A stretch of DNA of 26,910 bases from UMGS1781 sp045650705. GTDB taxonomy: Bacteria; Bacillota; Clostridia; TANB77; CAG-508. The stretch is taken from assembly GCA_045650705.1 (NCBI GenBank), contig JAZRRK010000053.1:1-26910 (forward strand). Reading direction: 5' to 3'. Both the position numbers and the translations under genes were made by a program. This document shows positions 21,861 to 26,910 of this stretch, in pieces; the first letter of the stretch is position 1, and each line of letters begins with the position of its first letter. The notes under the pieces were generated by a model. It had not been told where the DNA came from, did no database searches, and saw nothing but the letters and a program-made list of their open reading frames with translations.

Positions 21861-22937
21861 TTGAAGATATATGATATAGAAATAGAAGATAGTTTTATAA
21901 GGTGGTTAGAAAAACTGTTAAATATAGATTATGAATCAATTAATAATTATATTGCTCATATGGAAAAAGAACGAATAATGAAGCTAATAAATTTTTACGA
22001 AGAATTTAAAAGATATAACGGACAAAGTAGATATTTTTTACAAAGCTCTGAATATAAAGATGATGAAGGACATATATGTATAGATAAAATACCATATATT
22101 CATGCTCAAAAACAACATGGTGCAGGACATCATGCATTAGGGTATATTATACTTCCTGATGGAAATATGTATTTCTTGAAAAGAATGTCAAGTTCAGAAG
22201 ATGAAATTCTAATGTACAATAATCTAGTAGTACCACAAATCGCAAAACAGTTTGGAGTAGAGGCAGCAGAATATATAGTATGTACTAAAGGAACAGAATT
22301 ATACTTATTGTCTCCAAGTTTCTTAAAGAAAGATGAAAATATAATATATGGAACAGACATGTTTGATTTAACTAAGTATGCTGATATAGATATAATGGAC
22401 ATGGATGTAGGGTATTTTGAGGATTTAGATATAAATAGTTCTTTAACAGATATAGAAAGTTATCTTTCTGCTAGAAATGTATCAAGAGATGAAATAGAAA
22501 GTATTCAAGGAAAATTTTTGCAACAATGTTTCCTAAATAAATTTATAGAACAATCTGATGAAAAACTAGAAAATACTGGAATAATAAAAGAAGAAAATGG
22601 AACTTTTAGAATGGCACCGTTATGGGACCCTGATCATAGTACTATGGTGCCAGATTTTGGTATAAAGAGATGGGTAAATGGCGATGAAAGCAAAAATGAT
22701 TTATTATCTTTTGTCACACATTTTTTCAATTATAAAAATTTTGGAGAATATATGCAAAGAATAGCAAAATCATTTGATGTAAAAAAGGCAATAGAAGAAG
22801 CAGAAACTACATCTGGAATAGAAATACCAGAAAGAATCAGACAACGATATTTTGACTATTTTAATCAAAGATTAGGAGTATTGGAGAGCAGTATATCTAA
22901 AATTAAACAAAGAAGTGATTCGGATTGGAATCGATAA
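21861..22937 (+). CDS. HipA-like kinase-fold protein
   Basis: 358 residues. TTG 21861 is chosen because AAGGTGG lies 8 bases upstream and no in-frame ATG is near. The N-terminal 70 residues are helical and unrecognised. The middle shows a nucleotide-binding region, HGAGHHALGYIILPDGNMYFLKRMSSS, in parts GHHALGYIILPDG and YFLKRM. FIEQSDEKLENTG looks like the HipA-type catalytic loop (D..x3-4..N.G), and APLWDPDHS the metal-binding Asp. HipA kinases phosphorylate translation factors or tRNA synthetases and are silenced by HipB. No HipB-like helix-turn-helix gene is adjacent, which is unusual for a toxin pair. It may be a stand-alone defence kinase. The assignment is from motif order only. Confidence 0.62.
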   Translation: MKIYDIEIEDSFIRWLEKLLNIDYESINNYIAHMEKERIMKLINFYEEFKRYNGQSRYFLQSSEYKDDEGHICIDKIPYIHAQKQHGAGHHALGYIILPDGNMYFLKRMSSSEDEILMYNNLVVPQIAKQFGVEAAEYIVCTKGTELYLLSPSFLKKDENIIYGTDMFDLTKYADIDIMDMDVGYFEDLDINSSLTDIESYLSARNVSRDEIESIQGKFLQQCFLNKFIEQSDEKLENTGIIKEENGTFRMAPLWDPDHSTMVPDFGIKRWVNGDESKNDLLSFVTHFFNYKNFGEYMQRIAKSFDVKKAIEEAETTSGIEIPERIRQRYFDYFNQRLGVLESSISKIKQRSDSDWNR

Positions 22938-22967
22938 GACAAAATATAGTAAATAACAAATGGAACT

Positions 22968-23034
22968 AAAGGCAGGATAGAGATGATTAACACATCTCCT
23001 ATACACATAGAAGGATAAGCCTTCTAGAGTTAAT
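22968..23034 (+). ncRNA. Pseudoknotted structured RNA candidate, copy 2
   Basis: It starts with the same AAAGGCAGGATAG. P1 is GAGATG (22980-22985) with CATCTC (22993-22998). P2 is AGAAGG (23009-23014) with CCTTCT (23020-23025), loop ATAAG. The P1 loop ATTAAC (22986-22991) pairs with GTTAAT (23029-23034). ACACAT precedes P2 in both copies. Compared with copy 1, every helix has changed bases on both strands. It lies 30 bases after the HipA-like gene and about 170 before the BRO gene. Confidence 0.65.
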
Positions 23035-23070
23035 AAAAGAACAAAAAAGTTATGCAAAAGTGATGCAGAA

Positions 23071-23161
23071 ATTCACCCAATGAACCCACAAAAAATGCCT
23101 TTCAGAGTGCCAAAGTTCACTAAATGAACCCATTTTCAAGGAAAAGTTCACCGAGTGAACT
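23071..23161. promoter_or_regulatory. Three palindromic operator-like sites upstream of the BRO gene
   Basis: Consensus GTTCAC-N3-GTGAAC: a perfect site AGTTCACCGAGTGAACT (23145-23161), and two degenerate ones, GTTCACTAAATGAAC (23115-23129) and TTCACCCAATGAAC (23072-23085). They lie 45-135 bases before the BRO start, as expected of repressor sites or replication-type iterons. The binding protein is unknown. Confidence 0.5.
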
Positions 23162-23207
23162 AAATCATGGATAAAAAATACTTTTATTCTAAAGGAGATA
23201 ATTGAAT

Positions 23208-24068
23208 ATGGATAATAAATTAGAAACAATTTCAAATCTTTTTGAAGGTAAAGAAATAAGAAGTATATGGGATGCTGAAAAAGAAGAATATTATTTTAGT
23301 GTAGTAGATGTTATAAAATCACTTACAGATAGTAATAATCCTAATGATTATTGGTATAGATTAAAGAAGAGAATGTCAGAAGAAGAAAAAAGTGAGTTAT
23401 CGACAAAATGTCGACAACTGAAATTAAAAGCAAAAGATGGAAAAAGTTATTTAACAGACACATTAGATACAAAAGGAATTTTAAGGTTAATTGAATCTGT
23501 ACCAAGTCCAAAAGCAGAACCGTTTAAGTTATGGTTAGCACAAATGGGAAAAGAAAGAATAGATGAAGTTTTTGATCCTGAAATTGCAATAAAAAGAGCA
23601 ATAGATTATTATAGAAATCGTGGTTATTCAGATAAATGGATAGAAGCAAGGTTAAAAGGAATACTTGATAGAAATAAATTAACAGATATATGGAAAGAAA
23701 ATGGAATTAAAGATGGTTATGAATTTGCAGTTTTAACAAATGAAATTTATCAAGCTTGGTCTGGCATGAAAGCATCAGAATATAAAGAATTTAAAAATAT
23801 TAGAAAAGAATCTTTAAGAGATAATATGACAGATGTTGAAGTCGCGCTTACTGATCTGGGTGAAATTGCTACTCGAGAATTAGCTAGAAAGCATAGACCA
23901 CAAGGATTAAAAGCAAATAGAAAAATTGCCAAAGCAGGAGGAGAGGTTGCTAAAACAGCTCGTGATAATTTAGAAGAGAAACTTGGAGAATCTATTATTA
24001 GTAATAAAAATAGTTTGAATTATCAATACATAGAAGATAATAAGAAATTATCAGACAAAAATAATTAG
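23208..24068 (+). CDS. BRO-N domain protein (phage antirepressor-like)
   Basis: 286 residues from ATG 23208 with AAGGAG 10 bases upstream; the in-frame TTG at 23202 is too close. The BRO-N domain (residues about 8-110) has IRSIWDAEKEEYYFSVVDVIKSL, in parts SIWDAEKEEYYFSVVDVI, then NPNDYWYRLKKRM and TKGILRLIESVPSPKAEPFKLWLA. The C-terminal part begins AIDYYRNRGYSDKWIEARL, continues NEIYQAWSGM, and is a conserved extension of bacterial BRO proteins. It ends with ARKHRPQGLKANRKIAKAGGEVAK, a basic region likely to touch DNA. Such proteins act as antirepressors or DNA-binding regulators in prophages and islands. It differs from the dinD product, which shares only the BRO-like fold. It sits at the right end of element 3. 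Confidence 0.85.
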   Translation: MDNKLETISNLFEGKEIRSIWDAEKEEYYFSVVDVIKSLTDSNNPNDYWYRLKKRMSEEEKSELSTKCRQLKLKAKDGKSYLTDTLDTKGILRLIESVPSPKAEPFKLWLAQMGKERIDEVFDPEIAIKRAIDYYRNRGYSDKWIEARLKGILDRNKLTDIWKENGIKDGYEFAVLTNEIYQAWSGMKASEYKEFKNIRKESLRDNMTDVEVALTDLGEIATRELARKHRPQGLKANRKIAKAGGEVAKTARDNLEEKLGESIISNKNSLNYQYIEDNKKLSDKNN

Positions 24069-24124
24069 AATGATTTCTAAAAAGTATAGCCAAAATATAA
24101 ATTACAATTTATAATAGTACTGTA

Positions 24125-24580
24125 CTGTGGTTGGTAGATATATCACTTTAACAGCACACAACCTGTTTTAGACACTGCAACCGACAATAGTAAGCTCATG
24201 TGGAGTGCGTATCAGTGCTACAGCTAAAACAAGTCAGGTAATACTTGATTTTAATATGGTTTCAGAGATTATAACTTTTGAGTCAAAAGGCAGATTTGGG
24301 AAAGAAAAACATCAAAATTTGGGTGTGAAAGTTAAAGTAATTGCTTAAGTGGTAAGTGGAAACACATAAATTATTTTTGAGAAAATTGAGCAAAACACTT
24401 GAAAAACTAGGAATTTTGAGAATGTATCTACCATGAACATAAGAGGGATAAGTTGTGTTGGTTAGTAGATATGAGGACAAAGTTAAGTGTTTCAAATGTT
24501 ACAAAGAATTTATTAAAATGAGTTATAGAGAATCTTTATTTAAGTAAGTGTCAGTAGATATGTGCTGATGCTTATTTTTT
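24125..24580. other. Attachment-like module D (U-type flank, core, Y-type flank)
   Basis: The left flank 24125-24190 matches module C (CTGTGGTTGGTAGATATATC and following ACTGCAACCGACAAT). The core CATGTGGAGTG (24197-24207) departs at its end from the others. The right flank matches module A: TAATACTTGA, GCAGATTTGGG, GTTAAAGTAATTG, GGAAACACATAAA and AGAGAATC, then a terminator at 24545-24580. The rlmD-frame reading is HVE..VSVLQLKQVR, then a stop. No other gene is seen in 24069-24954. Confidence 0.65.
24545..24580 (+). terminator. Terminator of the Y-type flank, copy 2
   Basis: TAAGTGTCAG (24545-24554) pairs with CTGATGCTTA (24565-24574) with two G-T pairs, then TTTTTT. It corresponds to the terminator at 3084-3116. 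Confidence 0.75.
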
Positions 24581-24700
24581 ATAGGACGAAAAAATAGAAA
24601 AATCCGTCCTATAAAAATTTATAGAACGAAAAAATTGAAATTTTCGTCCTATGGAATTTTATATCACGAAAAAACTTAAAAATTCGTGCTATAACATTTG
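24581..24700. repeat. Three tandem 40-bp hairpin units
   Basis: The units begin at 24581, 24621 and 24661, exactly 40 bp apart. Each starts ATAG/T followed by (G)ACG or CACG and AAAAAA, and ends CGTCCTAT or CGTGCTAT plus an AT-rich spacer. Each unit is its own inverted repeat: ATAGGACG with CGTCCTAT, ATAG.ACGAAAA with TTTTCGT.CTAT, and ATA.CACGAA with TTCGTG.TAT. The third unit has changed both arms together (GACG to CACG with CGTC to CGTG). Confidence 0.8.
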
Positions 24701-24714
24701 CAAAGTAATTTTAA

Positions 24715-24821
24715 TCTCCAATAAAAATAATATCAAGAGTAAAATGAACTCACTTTGTTCGCTCTTGACATTATTTCTATTGGAGATTTTATGGTAATTA
24801 AGCAAATGTAAGGACAAATAT
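24715..24821. repeat. Inverted repeat element and second copy of the 68-bp direct repeat
   Basis: 24715-24739 and the reverse complement of 24762-24786 agree at 23 of 25 bases (TCTCCAATA...TCAAGAG). The right arm plus 35 bases is the direct repeat of 21694-21761. It may be a bidirectional hairpin or a palindromic repeat whose right half was copied to the end of the DUF1016 gene. 24822-24950 holds only a small AGTAAG/CTTACT hairpin. Confidence 0.7.
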
Positions 24822-24963
24822 AATATGTGAAATATTATCAAAAGGCTATGAAAATTTTAAAAAATGTGATATAAAAAACATATAATTAGCAAAAAAGATA
24901 GTAAGAAATACTTACTAACTGTATCAATTATTATAATATTTATAGATAGGAAGTGTGTTTAAT

Positions 24964-25581
24964 ATGAAAATTTATCTTATAAGACATAGTGAATCGATAG
25001 ATGATATAGAAGAGTGTTATGGAGGAATAGCAGATTTTGATCTAACTGAAAATGGAAAAAATAAAGTTGTAGAATACAGTAAGAAAATAAATAGTTATGG
25101 AATACAAAAATTTTATTCGAGTCCATATAAAAGAGCATATCAAACAGCACAAATACTTAATAAAGATATAAATGTAGAACTTGAAGTAATAGATGATATA
25201 AGAGAATTGAATTCTTATGGTATTTTATCTGGAGTAAATAAAACATTGGCTAAAGATATATTTTCTTATGTGTTTGAGAAAGAAGAATATAAGAAAACAG
25301 ATTATTATTTAGGTACTACATTTTTAGGAGGAGAAAATGTTAAAGAGTTTGATATAAGAGTAGAAAATGCAATTAATAGTATATTGGAAAAGAGTAAAGG
25401 ATTAAATACAATAGCAATAGTTACACATGGTGGAGTATATAGAAGTATATACAAAAATATATTTAATGTTGGCAGAAAAATAGAAGAAATGGGAGATTTA
25501 GCAACAACAATATTAGATTATAATGATGGAAGATTCACTATAATAGATACTACCGGAATTGAACTAGGAGAAAATATATGA
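24964..25581 (+). CDS. Histidine phosphatase superfamily protein
   Basis: 205 residues from ATG 24964, ten bases after GGAAG; an in-frame GTG at 24955 overlaps that site. The catalytic motif is LIRHSES (the RHG-type phosphohistidine loop, with Ser instead of Gly), then DLTENGKNKV and SSPYKRAYQTAQIL. The second histidine is in IVTHGGVYRSI. It is related to cofactor-type phosphoglycerate mutases and alpha-ribazole phosphatases; the substrate is not predictable. It overlaps the ASCH gene by four bases (ATGA), so they form an operon. The RHS variant is common enough not to imply inactivity. Confidence 0.9.
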   Translation: MKIYLIRHSESIDDIEECYGGIADFDLTENGKNKVVEYSKKINSYGIQKFYSSPYKRAYQTAQILNKDINVELEVIDDIRELNSYGILSGVNKTLAKDIFSYVFEKEEYKKTDYYLGTTFLGGENVKEFDIRVENAINSILEKSKGLNTIAIVTHGGVYRSIYKNIFNVGRKIEEMGDLATTILDYNDGRFTIIDTTGIELGENI

Positions 25582-25976
25582 AAGTATTAAGTCTAACAGA
25601 GCCATGTGCTACTTTAATTAAAGAAAAGAAGAAGTTAGTAGAAACAAGAAACTGGAAAACTTCATATAGAGGAGAGCTATGTATTCATGCTAGTTCTACT
25701 AAAATCCCAAAAGAATGGAAAGACGATAAAGAATTTATGGGATTAGCATATAATATTCCATTAAACTTTGGAAATATAATTTGTAAATGCAATTTAGTAG
25801 ATTGTATTTATATGACTAAAGAATATGTAGAAAATATGAAAAAGAATAATCATCAAGAATATATTTGTGGTAAATATGAAGAAGGTAGATATGCTTGGAT
25901 ATTAGAAAAAATAGAGCCGCTAGATAATCCTATAAAAGCTAAAGGGCATTTAAGTATTTGGAACTATAATGAATAA
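25578..25976 (+). CDS. ASCH domain protein
   Basis: 132 residues from ATG 25578, overlapping the phosphatase stop. MKVLSLTEPCATLIKEKKKLVETRNW is the ASCH start (seen as LSLTEPCATLI and VETRNW), then RGELCIHASS and GRYAWILEKIEPLDNPIKAKG, and an LSIW end. ASCH folds resemble PUA domains and bind RNA; some members (YqfB) are N4-acetylcytidine amidohydrolases. The Lys and Thr/Glu of the KxxETR region are kept here, so hydrolase activity is possible. With a phosphatase partner, a nucleotide- or RNA-salvage role is an inference. Confidence 0.88.
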   Translation: MKVLSLTEPCATLIKEKKKLVETRNWKTSYRGELCIHASSTKIPKEWKDDKEFMGLAYNIPLNFGNIICKCNLVDCIYMTKEYVENMKKNNHQEYICGKYEEGRYAWILEKIEPLDNPIKAKGHLSIWNYNE

Positions 25977-26008
25977 AGAAATATAAATAAGGAGTTTATA
26001 AGGGATAT

Positions 26009-26356
26009 ATGTTAAAAAATAAAAAAGTAATTATATTTGATATGGATGGAACTTTAATAGATTCAATTGGTATATGGAACAAAACAGATGAAATATTAAT
26101 AGGAAAGCTAACTAATAATGCTGAAACACAAATTCCTAATATACAACAAATAAGAGATGGAATATTAGCTGAATGTAAATCAAATGATATATATTTAGAG
26201 TATTGTGATTTCTTAAGGAAAAAGTACAACTCAGACATGTCATCAAAAGTTGATGTAAATGAAAATATTATTTTACAAAACTATATGTTAGAAAGACTAT
26301 TGGAAAGAATTTCAGTATCAAATTATAAATACAAATATATAATATGGAAACTGTAA
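26009..26356 (+). pseudogene. Truncated HAD-family hydrolase
   Basis: It starts at ATG 26009 after AAGGAG. KKVIIFDMDGTLIDSIGIWNK holds HAD motif I (DMDGT) with both aspartates, followed by a helical cap start. Family members are about 210-240 residues. Here the frame ends at 26356 after 115 residues, and the last ten or so are low-complexity (NYKYKYIIWKL). The downstream motifs II-IV are absent. The sequence from about 26329 belongs to a different gene in another frame, so the HAD gene seems to have been cut off by a deletion or rearrangement. A phosphatase lacking its C-terminal half would be inactive. Confidence 0.75.
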
Positions 26357-26679
26357 TAGCAGATAAATTTGAAACAATTATATAAAGAAATGTTGATACA
26401 ACTAGAGCAAGGGACTTTTATGATATTTATATACTTTGGACTACACAGGCACAAAATTTTGATAAGAGATTATTAGGACAAGCTATTGTAGAAAAATTTA
26501 AATATAGAGAATCTACAGACAAATTAAATAATATAGATGAGATAATGGAAGTTATAAAAGAAAGTGAAGCTTTAAAAGAACATTGGGGAAATTATCAGTC
26601 TAAATTTAGTTATGCAGAAGATATTAGTTATGAAGATACAGTTAGAGTATTAGAAGAAATAATAAATTCATTAAAATAG
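26329..26679 (+). pseudogene. C-terminal remnant of an AbiEii/AbiGii-type nucleotidyltransferase toxin
   Basis: From 26329 one frame reads IQIYNMETVIADKFETII, a TAA at 26383-26385 or nearby, then RNVDTTRARDFYDIYILW and about 85 more residues to a TAG at 26677-26679. (Y)NxETVxAEKxETI and RxRDFYDIY are the signature of the C-terminal half of AbiEii toxins. The N-terminal nucleotidyltransferase motif (GGT..DLD) is missing, and an internal stop breaks what is left. It is fused directly to the truncated HAD gene. No AbiEi antitoxin is seen. It is a decayed defence or toxin-antitoxin gene. Confidence 0.78.
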
Positions 26680-26734
26680 AAGTGACTTTTTTATAATTGA
26701 TTAAAAAAATTTTTATAGTAAAGAATGAAGTATA

Positions 26735-26910
26735 ATGGAAAATAATTATATTAAATTAGATTGGAATTTAGTTGAAAAAATATACATTGATAAGGCCAAA
26801 AGGCTAAAGATAATTGCATATAAAAGAGTTCATGATATAGAAGTAGCAGAAGATATTGTGCAAAATACAATGGAATCAATCTGCAAAATAGTAAATAAAA
26901 ATAATAGAAT
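26735..26910 (+). CDS. Sigma-70-family protein, N-terminal part (runs off the window)
   Basis: An open frame from ATG 26735 continues to the window end (58 codons). MENNYIKLDW is followed by KAKRLKIIAYKRVHDIEVAEDIVQNTMESICKI, in parts AYKRVHDIEVAEDIVQNTM. This fits region 2 of ECF-type sigma factors, where a (D/E)AED(L/I)VQ(E/N) helix follows an alpha-helix rich in basic residues. Region 4 would lie outside. The ribosome site is weak (GAAG). It might instead be a short sigma-like phage regulator. Confidence 0.6.
   Translation, partial: MENNYIKLDWNLVEKIYIDKAKRLKIIAYKRVHDIEVAEDIVQNTMESICKIVNKNNR

Larger units (their letters stand above)
14305..24212. mobile_element. Putative element 3 between att C and att D, defence cargo, no recombinase
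   Basis: It is bounded by cores at 14305-14320 and 24197-24212. It begins with flank X and ends with flank U, the same pair as element 2. The cargo is a radical SAM enzyme, DinD, a nuclease/HerA/Mrr/DUF1016 run, a HipA-like kinase, the second structured RNA and a BRO-domain protein. No integrase is seen, so mobility would depend on the recombinase of element 1 or a relative. Confidence 0.5.

Noticed and set aside
24581..24700. CRISPR array
   Set aside because: The units are contiguous 40-bp palindromes with no unique spacers, and no cas gene is present.
24581..25581. Type III toxin-antitoxin (repeat RNA plus toxin)
   Set aside because: The tandem repeats are followed by a phosphatase gene 260 bases away, not a ToxN-like endoribonuclease.

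Overview
The window is AT-rich DNA (mostly about 28-30% G+C by eye) with strong AAGGAGG-type ribosome sites, TTGACA/TATAAT promoters at 17-bp spacing and many hairpin-plus-T terminators. TGA is a stop. This fits a low-G+C Firmicute, most likely an uncultured gut-type Clostridia relative. The tRNA-His genes with G-1:C73 and the house-keeping gene rlmD are ordinary bacterial core features.

Layout. (1) 1-2.8 kb is chromosome: an AI-2E-type permease broken by two 1-bp insertions, a 170-bp inverted-repeat element, and rlmD (23S rRNA U1939 methyltransferase). (2) The 3' end of rlmD, at the codons for its catalytic His-Val-Glu, is an attachment-site-like core that recurs at about 2.76, 11.55, 14.31 and 24.20 kb. 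The flanks of these four sites reassort (A = rlmD|Y, B = int|X, C = U|X, D = U|Y). I read this as a tandem array of integrated elements: element 1 (2.76-11.56 kb) with a large serine recombinase, then element 2 (11.55-14.32 kb) and element 3 (14.31-24.21 kb), which have no recombinase of their own.

Element 1 has a histidine theme. It holds two different tRNA-His genes, an unrecognised 347-residue protein, and a DapF/CntK-type racemase. The racemase follows a leader peptide with four consecutive His codons and a textbook attenuator, so it is probably a histidine racemase controlled by charged tRNA-His. Next come a GNAT acetyltransferase and a divergently transcribed eukaryote/archaea-like HisRS, both visibly richer in G+C, and a WG-repeat protein. 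A ParB-like protein, a SHOCT-like small protein and the recombinase close the element.

Element 2 carries three small-protein transcription units. Two of them are preceded by nearly identical promoter-leader modules whose hairpin can compete with the Shine-Dalgarno sequence. Element 3 is a defence-like island. It has an orphan radical-SAM/SPASM enzyme, a DinD gene under an apparent LexA-controlled promoter, a four-gene run (Cap4/DUF4297-like nuclease, HerA ATPase, Mrr-like nuclease, DUF1016 nuclease), a HipA-like kinase and a BRO-domain protein.

Elements 1 and 3 each carry one copy of a small pseudoknotted RNA-like structure. Its two hairpins and its pseudoknot are all maintained by compensatory changes between the copies; I do not recognise its class. 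(3) Beyond 24.2 kb there is another Y-type flank, three tandem 40-bp hairpin units, an inverted repeat partly duplicated at 21.7 kb, a phosphatase/ASCH gene pair, a chimera of HAD and AbiEii remnants, and the start of a sigma-factor-like gene running off the window.
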